Shown: positions 1 to 10,038 of the stretch, piece by piece
Layout of the letters: every line of letters starts with the position of its first letter
Position numbering within the stretch: position 1 is the first letter of the stretch
Source of the DNA: Narthecium ossifragum
Taxonomy: Eukaryota; Streptophyta; Magnoliopsida; Dioscoreales; Nartheciaceae
Length of the DNA: 64,000 bases
Direction of reading: 5' to 3'
NCBI GenBank assembly: GCA_963920575.1
Contig: OY986971.1
Span: 10,232,779 to 10,296,778 of the forward strand
The notes under the pieces: generated by a model
Seen by the model: only the letters and a program-made list of their open reading frames with translations
What the model was told of the DNA's origin: nothing
Databases searched by the model: none
Translations under genes and position numbers: made by a program

Positions 1-131
1 CCGAATTTCTTGCATTTCTTCTCAAAGCATGATTAAATCTGAAATCCACTAACAAGCTATCAAATACAACTACTCTAGGCATAACAAAGCTAAGTTAAGG
101 GGTTGAATCATGAATATTTAGTGACTTATCA
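1..131 (-). repeat. 3' LTR of element A, partial
   Basis: The right end reads gtgacttatca (minus TGATAAGTCAC, the LTR start). It matches the end of the LTR at 10038 with few mismatches. The rest lies left of the window. Confidence 0.9.
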
Positions 132-144
132 CACCCCCCAACTT
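132..144 (-). other. Polypurine tract of element A
   Basis: Minus-strand AAGTTGGGGGGTG sits directly before the LTR start TGATAAGTC. This is the expected plus-strand primer position for reverse transcription. Element E has the same tract at 38551-38562. Confidence 0.85.
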
Positions 145-468
145 ACACTTTGCTAGTCCTCGAGGAAAGAAAAGATAAAAAGAAAGCAATAAATCTAACT
201 AGCCACTTTCGTAGGTCTCACGATTGCACTTAGCATGTGCAACAAGCCTTTAAACCCCTGGTGTGAGGACCTGCCCCTCTTTTTCCTTTGGCTTGTTGTT
301 GACCCAAGGGCAATTTGGTAAATTGCGCCTTGGCGGTCGTTTCACACTAGGTGTGCACACACAGACCTTGTTTGGAGTTTGTGTTTGTTAGAAAGGTTAG
401 GTGGACCCTAGTTTGGAAGTCCTGGGCTTGGGCCTGAATCTCAGCCCAAGGTTTCCGTTCTGGGCAGC

Positions 469-570
469 GGAGATCGATCTACATGGCAGTGGAGATCGAT
501 CTCTCTGTGCCTGGAGGTTGCCGTTCTGGGCAAAGGAGATCGATCTTCAGGGCATGGAGATCGATCTCTC
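469..570. promoter_or_regulatory. Palindrome cluster 1 in LTR P1
   Basis: Four copies of AGATCGATCT-type palindromes lie within about 100 bp, roughly 210 bp into the LTR. No TATA box is evident downstream; a CT-rich segment follows instead. Confidence 0.6.
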
Positions 571-1123
571 TGTGCCTGGAAGTCGTTGGCGGTGGCTTTC
601 GAAGGACGGCCACGGCGATGGCCGTCGCTTCCCCTGTCAGGGGAGGGAAGACTTTCCCTCCTCTCCCCCAGCTTTTCCCCGCCTTCGCCGGCTTTCCCCC
701 GGCCTTACCCCTTCCCCTCCTCCTTCCTTTCCTTCTCTTCTTCCTTCTTCCTCTTCGCGAGAGCTCTGGTTCCCCTGTTCCGGCTGAGAGCTTCCTCTTC
801 GCCGTTCTCCCTCCTCCGCCCACCGTTCTTGGAGCTTGAAGGCTCGTTGGAACCGTGACGGCGTGAGGAAGATCCTAGGATTGGCCTCGCGGATCGAAGC
901 TGCTCTGAGGAGGTAGGGTTCTCACTCAAAGCTTCGGCTGTTTTGAGGGTTTGAAATCCTGTTTTGTTTCTTGATAGATCTCCTTGTGGAGTTGGTGTTT
1001 TCCGGTTTTGAAGCCTTGAGTAGCTTCGTGGCACTGAGATCTACCAGCCCACCTAGTTTGGTGAGGTATGGTGGAGGTTTCCGGCGGTATCCCTCGCCGT
1101 CCGGCCGCCGGTGAACCCAAATC

Positions 1124-1353
1124 CAGATCGATCTCATGGGATGAGATCGATCTTGGTCGGGGTGGCCCAGCCCGCCCGAGCGAGAGCGATCTCCCTGGGA
1201 GGGAGATCGATCTCTTGGCGGCTGGTGTCAGTGCGTCAAGGGTCACACACAAGATCGATCTTCATATGGGTGGAGATCGATCTCGTTGGGGTGACTAGGA
1301 CGGGTGCTTCTAGCCTCGAGGAAGATCGATCTCGCTGCTATAGGAGATCGATC
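1124..1353. promoter_or_regulatory. Palindrome cluster 2 in LTR P1
   Basis: About eight (A/G)GATCGATCT-type dyads, one decayed to GAGCGATCTC, are spread over 230 bp in the middle of the LTR. P4, P5 and P6 have a cluster in the equivalent place. Confidence 0.55.
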
Positions 1354-3060
1354 TCCTTCGGTGCAGAGAGGGTTTTTACTTGCTTTAAGTGCTGTTTTGC
1401 CCGCGGAGCTTCGCCTGCAAGTGGTTTTGACGGTTTTGCCCTCGGGGCTTAATATGATACTTATCCTGCTTGAGTGTTTACTACTTTATGGTTAACCGAG
1501 GGAGTAATGAACCCTCGGGAATGCTTAGTATAAATGGGCCATGGGTTATGCCCTATATCGCTTTGTGGTGAACCGAAGGAGTCATGATCCTCGGGAGTGG
1601 TTAGTATAAATGGGCCGAAGGTGTGCCCTTGTTATGCTGTTTGTTACCGCTTTCCCTATTCATATCCTGCCTTGTTTCCTGTGCATTAGACATGCTAGGT
1701 TAGACTGGGTGGGGTTGACCCGTGGACTCCGGTGTTCTAAGGCTAAGCGTGGGATGCCGTTACCCCGGTAAGGGTGTCCTACAGGCATCATCCGGCCCAC
1801 CCTGTGTCAAGGACTGTCGGAGGTAGCCCAGTCCTAGAACAGTGGCTATCGGAGAGACGTAGTTTGGACAGGAACCCTTGGGGAGAGAGACATCGATGGG
1901 ATCGATGGACTCCCTGGCTAGGCTTTGTCTTTGGTTAGGAGTTAGGGGTCCCGTTAGCTCTATGGCTTGGAGTACTGAGAGGTGGTAGTCTTAACCTCGG
2001 TCGTTCCGCCAAGTGTGGAGATCCCGCTTGGAGAAGGGTGTCCTATCAGTAGCGTCATGTCCACCCTGTGTCAGGGATTGTCGGAGTTGTCCACCCCTGA
2101 GCAGTGGTTGTCGGAGGGGCGTACTTGGGACAGGAGTCCTTCGGATTATTGACGGGATTTATGGGATCCTTGGCAAGCCTCAGTACTTAGCTTCAGGGTT
2201 GGTTCGTTGGGTTTGCCTTCTTAGCGAGAGTGGTAGAGTAGGACCCTGCTGAGCTGTTGCTCATTCCTACCTGGACTGTGTGTTTGCAGGTGCGGGTCCC
2301 AGCTCCTCTCCGGTGCTTCCCCGTCGGCTGTCTCGAGGTGGCGCACCGGCTCCTGACCATGTCTGAGGGTTAGGATGGTTTTGTTTGTGTTTTTGCCGAG
2401 ACCCCGGTGGGTGTTGTAGCTTCTTTTTGGGGACTGTTGATCCCTTGTAGCTTGTCGTACTAAACTCTGTTTAAGTCTATTATTACTGTTTTTGTAATAG
2501 TTGTAAATAGATGTTATAGTAGCTTGCTTCCGCCTTGTGCTTGCAGTCAGCTGTTTCCGCCAGCTATGCGTTAGTCTCAGCTGTTTCTGCCAGTTGAGGC
2601 TAGTAGATGTAGGTTTTCCCCCTCGTGTCCCTGCCCGGTCTGGGTCCTGCGGGTCGGAGCGCGACACCTGGGTTACCCCAGTGGAGGAGTTATAGTCTCC
2701 TGAGGGTTTTCAGGGATGACACACACAAACATCTATACAACCCTTGAATATATCATTAAAAATTAATCACAATACTCATCAACTCTAATGCATGAAATAG
2801 AAATCATATCCATGAATATATTCTTCTACCCATAGCAAGATAAAACAATAGCAAATTAATGCATGCCAAACATATTTTCAATACTTCAACATATTTAACT
2901 ACAATTAAGAACAACTTTAACACTCCTGTGTGTGAAAAAGGTTCCACATGTCTCAAAGTATCAATTATATCCAAACACTTCAACTATTCAAGATCACAAT
3001 CCTATCCAAGCATATATCTTCCACTTATCACATAGCAATATCTGTTTTTTTTAAAAGGAA

Positions 3061-3124
3061 ATTCAACCGTTTTACGCGAACACCACGCTGGCTAGGCACA
3101 CTGCCCGGTTACTAAGTTGAAAAT
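3061..3124 (-). other. Conserved potential hairpin block in element A spacer
   Basis: The minus-strand block is bounded by TTTTCAAC and GTTGAAT and has a conserved interior (AGTAACCGGGCA, TTCGCGTAAAAC). It is highly similar to 37781-37845 of element E. Strong conservation in an otherwise drifting spacer suggests a cis-acting RNA or DNA signal. Confidence 0.45.
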
Positions 3125-3514
3125 CCCTTTTTTCCTTGTTTTTTTTTCTCGCATACTCAGATAATTGCATGTGTTCATGTAATTTTTGTGTCATGATATA
3201 GAATTGTAAATCTATCCCAGTATCATGTTTCGAATCTAATATCAACCCCTTAACATGTGGAAGTGAACATGTGTATTAGGATATGTCAAGCTATCCTTAG
3301 ATCATGGTAACAGTGTTAAAGTATAGAACTAATGTCATGCATAGCAAAATTTACTATTTCTTATATGACATACACGTCTCAGAATAATTCATAAGATAAA
3401 TTTCTAAAACATGTACCTTTGTCAAATCATATCATAATGTCATTCTTTTGACATAATTCAAGGGATGTATAATATTTGGTACCAGAAAAAGAATTAGCAT
3501 GAATTCCTAGAATT

Positions 3515-3530
3515 CGACCCCCCAACTTAA
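3515..3530 (-). other. Second (internal) polypurine tract of element A
   Basis: Minus-strand TTAAGTTGGGGGGTCG closely copies the 3' polypurine tract (AAGTTGGGGGGTG) but lies about 0.98 kb upstream of it when P1 is excluded. Element E has the same second tract at 37368-37380. Confidence 0.5.
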
Positions 3531-4039
3531 ATGTAATTGTCCCAAATTACACTAAGTCATAAACATAAAGCAAGGAAAAATTGTAGAGATCACTGTAAAT
3601 ATTGCATTATAAGTAGTTGGCTCGCATAAGAGACGATCACCACACCGCCCATAAGAAGAATACGTCGCTATGGAATAAATTCATGTCTCTAGAAGAAATT
3701 AAACGAATAAAATCATAGAAATCACCATAAAACGTTAGAGACATATGTTAAGGTTTGAAGAATAAACCCCTGATCGAACTATATAAGAATGTCATAAGTC
3801 GCCCCTCAATGAGTGCCAAAGGGACACCTGTCATAAAAGATACCTTTTCAAAAGATCAAATATAATAGAATGGAAAAAATAACAAAAAAACAAAAGGTCT
3901 TAGAATCATTAAAAGTTCGGCAGAGTCTCCTTTGTATTTATCAAGTACGTTGCCTGTATAATCAGTCATCCACATAACTTTAAAAAAAAATATAAGCATA
4001 AAAATATTAAAATATATGGAACTATCCATGCACAACACC

Positions 4040-4800
4040 CAACATGGTCAGCATCCATTATATCATCCAGATCAAAGATCTGCACCGTCCGATCCGAAAT
4101 TGAAGCTCTGGAACACCTGGATCGTGTCCAGGCAACCGTCGGACGGCTGGAAAGTTCACCGGAGGTGATCAACGGTGAAACGGCGTCGCCTGAGGACGGG
4201 AAGATGACAGGAAGAATCGTTGAAGGGCAAGGAAGTCACTGGTGTGGTCTGATCAAAGAATGGTGGCCTTTAGGCGGCGGATCGGCGGTGGACGACGCGG
4301 AGAGCGAGGACGTGTGGAAATGGATTCCGATGATCGGAGATCCAATCAAGGGCGGGGACGATTGAGGAAGGATCCTGGAAGGCCAATGAAGTGTTCTATG
4401 GGGTTCGATTGAAGAATGGAGCTTCCAGGCGGCGGATTGAGGGTGGTCGGAAAGGTGGCAACCGACGGCGGTTGAAGTCGATGATCCCGTCGGCAAGGAG
4501 TTGTTTTGATTGTGGAGGAAGCTTCGTGGTAGCCTGATGAAGGTTATGGAGGTGGTTTGGGGCGGTGAGCGGCCGTGAATGGCGGTGAAGACGACGGCGG
4601 GGGGGCTCACCGGCGTCGGAGGAGAAGGTGGCGAGGGACATGAAGGACGGGGATGAATAGGTGGAAGGTTGGCGGAGGTATCGGTGGTATTTTTAGGGGT
4701 TGGGGATGGCCGGAGATGCTGCGATGGGCGGTGGTGGTCGTTGGCTCGGGGACGAGCCGACGAGCCGGGACGACGAGCCGCGGGAGAAAGAGAGAACGGG
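4040..4800. other. GC-rich cassette in element A spacer
   Basis: The base composition differs sharply from the AT-rich spacer on both sides. On the minus strand it is CT-rich with an open frame (4610-4236) rich in Ser, Pro and His. A counterpart lies in element E (about 35980-36850) with short shared stretches. It resembles a plant gene 5' region; a captured host fragment is possible but not shown. Confidence 0.35.
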
Positions 4801-4977
4801 AGGAGAGAGGAAAATGAAGAAAAATAAGGAAAAATAGGAAAAAAGGAAAAAAACTAATGGAAAATCTTAAAAACTCAGGAAAAATCCTTAAAATTAAAAA
4901 GAACTCCTAAAAACTAGGTTGCCTCCCAGCAAGCGCGCAATTTTACGTCTTTCGCTAGACTTCTCGAGAAGGTGCAA

Positions 4978-5931
4978 TTAAAGCATGGATCCGTCAATTC
5001 GACGGCATCGATCACCCCACGTAGAATAATTTCCTTCATATAATGCTTGAAACCAACCCCAGCCCCACAGTAAATCAAGTAGTTGAAGATGTAGGCTAAC
5101 AAAGCCTTTCCTCCCAACAAGAGAACTAGAGACCCCACCCGCTATGAATGGAAACCTATCATCATGTTTCATCTTGCAACCCGGTTTATAGTATGTGTCC
5201 CTCATAATGTTAGAAACCGGAAATAAACATGGCGGGGGTTTCGATCTCAGAATGGGTGTAGGCAATGACGATGGTGCAAATATAGGTAAAGGAGAAGGTG
5301 GTGGCTCAAGTTTAGAATATACTGACACATCTATGCAAAAGTGTGTGTCAACATAATAAGCACGAACTTGTCCAGGATCTAAATCAGGTGCAGGAGTAAG
5401 AGATAACGGTGGAAGGGGCTCAACCACCCAAGAACTAGTTTCGGACAAGATGTGTGGTTTGATGTCATCTTTCGATTGTGCAGTGTCCCGATTAACCTCA
5501 TCATCAGAGTCAGAAGCATATGCATTCAAACTATGAGACAGAATGTCATTATTTAATTCAACATCATCATCCTCAGAATCATACTCATCCCAAATTATAG
5601 GCAATCTATCATCATGCAGTTTAAGATCATAATCATCATCGTCAGAATCATACTCATCCCAAATTATAGCCAATATATCATTCATTATAACATGAGACTT
5701 ATCATCAAAGCAGTCCGTCAAACTATCAACATGGAAGCATTCATTCTCACGCTCAGGCAAACATATAGTCTTAAAGATGTTCAGTTTAACATGCATATGG
5801 CCAAAAGAGACATCCATGACACCAGTTCGACAGTTGATATTCGCTTTTGTTGTAGCCAAAAAGGGACGTCCTAAGATGATAGGCACGGGTTTTTTTACAG
5901 TGAACAGCGGGTTCCATATCCAAGATGACAA
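4978..5931 (-). CDS. Element A second ORF: post-protease region, RT absent
   Basis: 317 codons. It opens with the segment that normally follows the protease in this lineage (PIILGRPFLATT at about residues 18-29, then VMDVSFGHMHVKLNIF). An acidic stretch rich in Asp and Glu (about 95-150) and a proline-rich part (about 175-240) follow, with a tail ending RRIDGSML. In autonomous relatives the reverse transcriptase would come next; here translation stops and the GGGAGGCAAC motif that normally follows pol appears at once. It overlaps the upstream ORF and lies in the +1 frame relative to it; one base fewer in a seven-A run near 5897 would join them. It probably forms part of the gag-protease polyprotein. 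Its own ATG may never be used. Element E has the same layout. Confidence 0.6.
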   Translation of the reverse strand: MSSWIWNPLFTVKKPVPIILGRPFLATTKANINCRTGVMDVSFGHMHVKLNIFKTICLPERENECFHVDSLTDCFDDKSHVIMNDILAIIWDEYDSDDDDYDLKLHDDRLPIIWDEYDSEDDDVELNNDILSHSLNAYASDSDDEVNRDTAQSKDDIKPHILSETSSWVVEPLPPLSLTPAPDLDPGQVRAYYVDTHFCIDVSVYSKLEPPPSPLPIFAPSSLPTPILRSKPPPCLFPVSNIMRDTYYKPGCKMKHDDRFPFIAGGVSSSLVGRKGFVSLHLQLLDLLWGWGWFQALYEGNYSTWGDRCRRIDGSML

Positions 5932-8230
5932 AGTCGACCGGGAAAAAGAAGTTGTCCACCTTCACTAAAACATCTTCTACAATGCCTCTAGGAGTCCTAA
6001 TGGATCTATCAGCCAATTGTAGGCTGATCGGTGTCGGTTGGAGTTCTTCCATCCCAAATTCCTTATAAAGGTAGTAGGGTAAAATATTAACACTGGCTCC
6101 TAGGTCGAGAAGGGCACCATCAATCTGGTAGTCTCCTATGCAACAGGCTATGGTAGGAGTACCAGGGTCTTTTAATTTGGGTGGAGTGTCATGTTTCAAA
6201 ATCGAACTGACTTGTTCAGGTAAAATGATTTTCTTGTCCCCTTTGTGTTTTGTCTGGCGTTTATGAGTGCACAGGTCTTTAAGAAACTTGGCATACGAAG
6301 GGATCTGACGAATAGCCTGAAGCAAGGGTATGTTGATGTTGACATGTTTGAACGTTTCAAGGATTTCCTCAGTAGCTTTTCGGGCTTTGATGGTTGGGTA
6401 CGGGTCCTTAAGAGCTTCAGGAAAAGGCACTTTAGGGATATACTTGCGAGGATCAGGTTCTCTAGAATCAGATAGGTCAGTATCAGGTGAAGAATAAGAA
6501 TCATCTTGGGATGGACGATTGATCTTCGGATCGGGCGTTTGATCATCCAGATTGATAGGTTCACCTATTTGGTTATCTACTGTTTTGCCACTTCTGAGGG
6601 TCACCACGGCTTTGACACTCTCAAAGTTTTGGCTTTCTACATAGTGCTGGCCCCTCGGGTTGGTGACAGATTGACTTGGCAAGTGACCTTCCTCTCTTTT
6701 GGACAAGGTGTTAGAAAGTTGACCAACTTGTTTTTCTAAATTTGAAACGGATTGAATCGTTGAAGATAAGTTGTTTTTCAATACGGAGACATCACCTTTG
6801 ACAGTTGAAATTTCGACCTTCATGGATGACATGTCCCTATTGAAATCACCTCTCATCTCTAAAAGTGTACTCATGATAGAATTTAAAGTGGGCTCAGTTG
6901 ATGATTCAGGAGGAGGAGGTTGAGACGTATTCTGTGGATAATGTGAAGAGTACCCAGGGTTTGGATTTGCAAAAGATTTAGGTGGGTACTTGAAAGTGGG
7001 AGTATTGGATGTATTGCTTTGTCCCTGAAAGTTACTTGATTGTTGTGGCTTCCAACTAAAATTAGGATGATTTCTCCAACCTGGATTATAGGTATTCGAA
7101 TAAGGGTTATTTTGATGTTTGGAAAAACCATAGGTTGCATTAGCTTGTTCCTGAACAAAGTCAGGGAAATTGGGGGCCAGATGACAATCAGTAATATGGT
7201 GATCAGAATTAAGGCAAAGAGCACAGGTTTCAAGAAAAGTGTTAGGCAATTGTTGAGCAAAAGATTGGCTTGTTTTCAATTGGTTTAAATCTTTAGTTAG
7301 GAGGGCTACTTGTGCGGAGAGACTTTGGAATTCAGAAATTTCATGAATTCCCCGAGAATTACGAACAGTGGTAGACCGACTCCTAGAGACTGAGGCATTG
7401 TGTTGTGAATTTTCAGCAAGGTTGTCGTACATTTCCCAAAGAGCAGTCCAAGGTTTACTAAGAACAACACCCCCGCAGCAAGCTTCGACTATCGTCCTAT
7501 GACGATCAATAAGACCATTATAAAACGAATGGGCTAACTGCCACTCAGGTACTTCATGATAAGGACATTCTCTAAGAAGGTCTTTAAATCTTTCCCAAGC
7601 TTCATGAAATATCTCAACTTCATTCTGCTTAAAAGAGATGATAATGGTTCGATAATTTTGAGTTTTAATGATAGGGAAATATTTCTTAAGGAAAGAATCC
7701 TGAAGTTGGTCCCATGTTGAAATCGAATTTGGCACTAAAGTTTGGAGCCAATGTTTAGCCTTATCTTTCAAAGAAAAAGGGAAGAGTTTGAGTCTAAAGG
7801 CATCATCATTAAAATGCTGAAGTTTGAACATGGACAGGATTTCAAGAAAGCTCGCAATGTGTGCATAAGGATCCTCATTCTCATGCCCATAGAAAGAAGG
7901 TAAAGCTGTAATCCAGTTAGGCTTAATCTCATAATGGGTAGCATTGATGGTAGGTGGGTTGATACAAGAAGCATAGGTATAAGGTCCAGGTAGGAAGTGA
8001 TTCCTAATTGGGACTTCTCTATTATTGTGATCATTTCCACCCCTACCCATATTATCATTAGGGTCAATGACATGTTCCTCGTGTTTAACCATTAAGGATT
8101 GCAAGTTGCTTATGGCTTCATGATAGCTACTTAGAGATTTTTGTGCTAAGGTTCTAACAGCTCGAAGTGTGGTCTCGATTTCTAGATCCAAAGGTTCCAA
8201 CAGATTATTTAGGGATCGTCTACCTTGCAT
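5786..8230 (-). CDS. Element A gag-protease polyprotein
   Basis: 814 codons, uninterrupted. The gag (retrotrans_gag type) domain lies at about residues 130-245. A CX2CX4HX4C zinc knuckle (CALCLNSDHHITDC) is at 336-349. A probable coiled coil lies at about 450-510. The lineage motif VTLRSGK is near 543 and a VPFPEALK-type motif follows. The aspartic protease begins near 690 with the active site DLGAS at 709. Gag would package element RNA and the protease would mature it. The ORF starts about 340 bp after the primer site, as expected for gag. The last 35 or so residues are out of frame with the family (frame change near 5897). An open frame of this size suggests recent or maintained coding function although RT and integrase are absent. 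Confidence 0.85.
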   Translation of the reverse strand: MQGRRSLNNLLEPLDLEIETTLRAVRTLAQKSLSSYHEAISNLQSLMVKHEEHVIDPNDNMGRGGNDHNNREVPIRNHFLPGPYTYASCINPPTINATHYEIKPNWITALPSFYGHENEDPYAHIASFLEILSMFKLQHFNDDAFRLKLFPFSLKDKAKHWLQTLVPNSISTWDQLQDSFLKKYFPIIKTQNYRTIIISFKQNEVEIFHEAWERFKDLLRECPYHEVPEWQLAHSFYNGLIDRHRTIVEACCGGVVLSKPWTALWEMYDNLAENSQHNASVSRSRSTTVRNSRGIHEISEFQSLSAQVALLTKDLNQLKTSQSFAQQLPNTFLETCALCLNSDHHITDCHLAPNFPDFVQEQANATYGFSKHQNNPYSNTYNPGWRNHPNFSWKPQQSSNFQGQSNTSNTPTFKYPPKSFANPNPGYSSHYPQNTSQPPPPESSTEPTLNSIMSTLLEMRGDFNRDMSSMKVEISTVKGDVSVLKNNLSSTIQSVSNLEKQVGQLSNTLSKREEGHLPSQSVTNPRGQHYVESQNFESVKAVVTLRSGKTVDNQIGEPINLDDQTPDPKINRPSQDDSYSSPDTDLSDSREPDPRKYIPKVPFPEALKDPYPTIKARKATEEILETFKHVNINIPLLQAIRQIPSYAKFLKDLCTHKRQTKHKGDKKIILPEQVSSILKHDTPPKLKDPGTPTIACCIGDYQIDGALLDLGASVNILPYYLYKEFGMEELQPTPISLQLADRSIRTPRGIVEDVLVKVDNFFFPVDFVILDMEPAVHCKKTRAYHLRTSLFGYNKSEYQLSNWCHGCLFWPYAC

Positions 8231-8570
8231 GCAAGATCACACCAAAAAGAGAAAAAAGAAAATAGAATATTCGGAGGAGAGGACAAAACTCCAAAAATAA
8301 CGATTGAAACGAAAAATTTTAAAGCAAAAGGCTTAGCTGACTGGGCAGTTCCGATCGGTCGGTTTCCAGTCCGATCGGTCGCTCCAGGTGCCTGGCGAGT
8401 TGTGTTTTTCTTTAAGAAAAATTCGTTCCAATGCTGCAAAAATTCCAGAAAAATGTCAGAAAAATCCTAAAAAAATGTAAATAAAGTAAATAAAAATAAA
8501 AATCTAACTACGCTCAGAAAAAGAATTAAGAGAAAATTAAATCGATACTCCGTTGTAAATCAAAAGAATT
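8231..8570 (-). other. 5' leader of element A
   Basis: This is untranslated sequence between the primer site and the gag start. It contains two CCGATCGGTCG-type dyads at 8349-8386, related to the palindromes seen in other LTRs. Confidence 0.6.
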
Positions 8571-8587
8571 CCCCGGTAACGGCGCCA
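8571..8587 (-). other. Primer-binding site, tRNA-Asp type
   Basis: Minus-strand TGGCGCCGTTACCGGGG lies five bases after the 5' LTR end. It fits the 3' end of plant tRNA-Asp with one mismatch, as is usual in Athila/Tat elements. Confidence 0.85.
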
Positions 8588-8592
8588 AAAAT

Positions 8593-10038
8593 TGATCGCT
8601 CGCAAACGTTGTCGTTAAAACGTTGCAAACTCAATCAAATATAAATTTATAATCCTTATTCAATCACTACACTAATAGGTAGAAATAGCGGTGAAGTCGG
8701 GAGTCGATCCATAGGGAAAATGTTGGAAACTGAAATCAATTCTCAAAACTCTAAAACTAAGGAAAAGAATCAAAGATAGAATAGAGTTATCTAAACTAAT
8801 AAATAAAAGAGATAAAAGGTTGATCAATTTGAATCAATGGATAAGTGACTTAGGAATTACTCAATCCACTCTAGTTTCACATTCAATCTTCTCTAGTTAT
8901 CCTCTTGTTCCCTTCTCTAAACATTATGAATCCACAGCTTCTTAAGCTTACATGAATCCCTAAAATAAGGTTTATGTTTCCAACGTCATAATCTATCTTT
9001 TTTTAGCATAAATCATCTTTGGTCCTACGATTACATTAAATTATTCTACTCCTAATGACCTTAGCATGACTTATCTTCACGTAGCATAGACTATCTCAAA
9101 GGTAAACCAAAAATCACATGAAAAGCATCTTATGAATCTCTACAATTAATCACAGAAATCATGTAGGATTGAAAATACGTCAAGGAACTCTGTTCCCTCA
9201 ACTCTATTAACATTAAAAATCATATTCATAAGATCATGTCTTGAGAAGATTACAAGATTCAAACCAAAGAAGATAGAAAACTACATTGGGGTTTCATGAA
9301 TAATCCTAAGTATAAGAATTAGCAACTCATCTTTTGGATAAAAGCCATCGGGTTGGAATAGGAAGCTGTCACCATTCACATCCTCTCCTTCTTCTTCTTC
9401 CTCCTCCAAAGATTGACAAAAAGATGAGAAGTTTTGCTGAAATAACCCCTTTATATAATCAAAACCCTTAATCTCGGAATTCGGGTTATGGCTAAGTTGA
9501 GTTGGACCTCTAGTGCAACTCGGAATTCCTAGTTTAATTCTGACTGCCTCTTCTGGTCGCGACTGGGTTCAAGCAGTCCATAATCTGAGAATGAGTCCAA
9601 CACAAAAGATGTAGATTTGAAAGTCTTCTGTCCTCTCCCGAAGAGTTTGTAATATTTCGACTTATCTAGAATATTTGGAGAATATTCTCCCGGGCGTCGA
9701 CGGACTAGTCTTCCAGCAGTTAAATATCTTCATCTTCTTCAAAACTGCTATCTATCCATCTGGAATCTCTGAAAGTGTCCAACATGAAAATTGTACGTCT
9801 TGATATCTACTAGATGTCACCCAAATTTCAGAATATTTGGACATAAGAATAATTTCTGATGAATATTGTGCTAACAGTCGACAAAGCAGTGTATTTCAGC
9901 ATATTAACCGAATTTCTTGCATTTCTTCTCAAAGCATGATTAAACCTGAAATCAACTAACAAGCTATCAAATACAACTACTCTAGACATAACAAAGCCAA
10001 GTTAAGGGGTTGAATCATGAACATTTAGTGACTTATCA
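8593..10038 (-). repeat. 5' LTR of element A
   Basis: TGATAAGTCAC...AGCGATCA on the minus strand, 1446 bp. The right part matches 1-131. A TATA-like GATTATATAA lies at 9451-9460 (minus). Related LTRs are 31073-32352, 38563-40021 (E), G (60338-61791) and more distantly H. Confidence 0.9.
9451..9460 (-). promoter_or_regulatory. TATA box in LTR of element A
   Basis: Minus-strand GATTATATAA sits in the place equivalent to CTATAAATAG (39142-39151) in element E, so it is the likely promoter of the element RNA. Confidence 0.5.

Larger units (their letters stand above)
262..2666 (+). mobile_element. Solo LTR P1 (gypsy family P)
   Basis: It starts TGTGAGGACC and ends GAGCGCGACA. Flanking 5-bp duplications cctgg lie at 257-261 and 2667-2671. 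The flanking element A sequence becomes collinear with element E (about 38425-38445) if P1 plus one duplication is removed, so this is a clean insertion. No primer site or coding domain lies within; the ORFs over 401-1495 are open by chance in GC-rich DNA. The ends match the LTR of element B (P4). The length is 2405 bp. It has a CT-rich segment (650-830) and two palindrome clusters. Confidence 0.9.
2672..4912 (-). other. 3' spacer of element A (non-coding)
   Basis: This is element A between its coding region and 3' LTR, interrupted at its far end by P1. It is mostly AT-rich. It holds a block that could fold (3061-3124), a second polypurine tract (3515-3530) and a GC-rich cassette (about 4040-4800). 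The whole stretch is collinear with 35820-38550 of element E. No ORF here is shared in an open state by both copies. Confidence 0.7.
1..10038 (-). mobile_element. Element A: non-autonomous Athila/Tat-like Ty3-gypsy retrotransposon
   Basis: On the minus strand the order is 5' LTR (8593-10038), tRNA-Asp primer site (8571-8587), leader, gag-protease ORF (8230-5786), a second ORF (5931-4978), a long non-coding 3' spacer, a polypurine tract (132-144), and the 3' LTR, which runs off the left edge (1-131). The segment 1-131 is nearly identical to 9909-10038, which proves the LTR pair. No reverse transcriptase, RNase H or integrase motifs occur anywhere inside, so the element must depend on proteins from an autonomous relative. 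It inserted into the RNase H region of element B and was itself hit by solo LTR P1. The left target duplication lies outside the window. Placement in Athila/Tat rests on the tRNA-Asp primer site, the VTLRSGK and DLGAS motifs, and the GGGAGGCAAC sequence after the coding region. Confidence 0.85.

Noticed and set aside
401..1495. Several open frames of 60-130 codons on both strands in LTR P1
   Set aside because: They lie within a solo LTR, overlap each other on both strands, translate GATCGATC repeats and CT-rich DNA, and show no domain.
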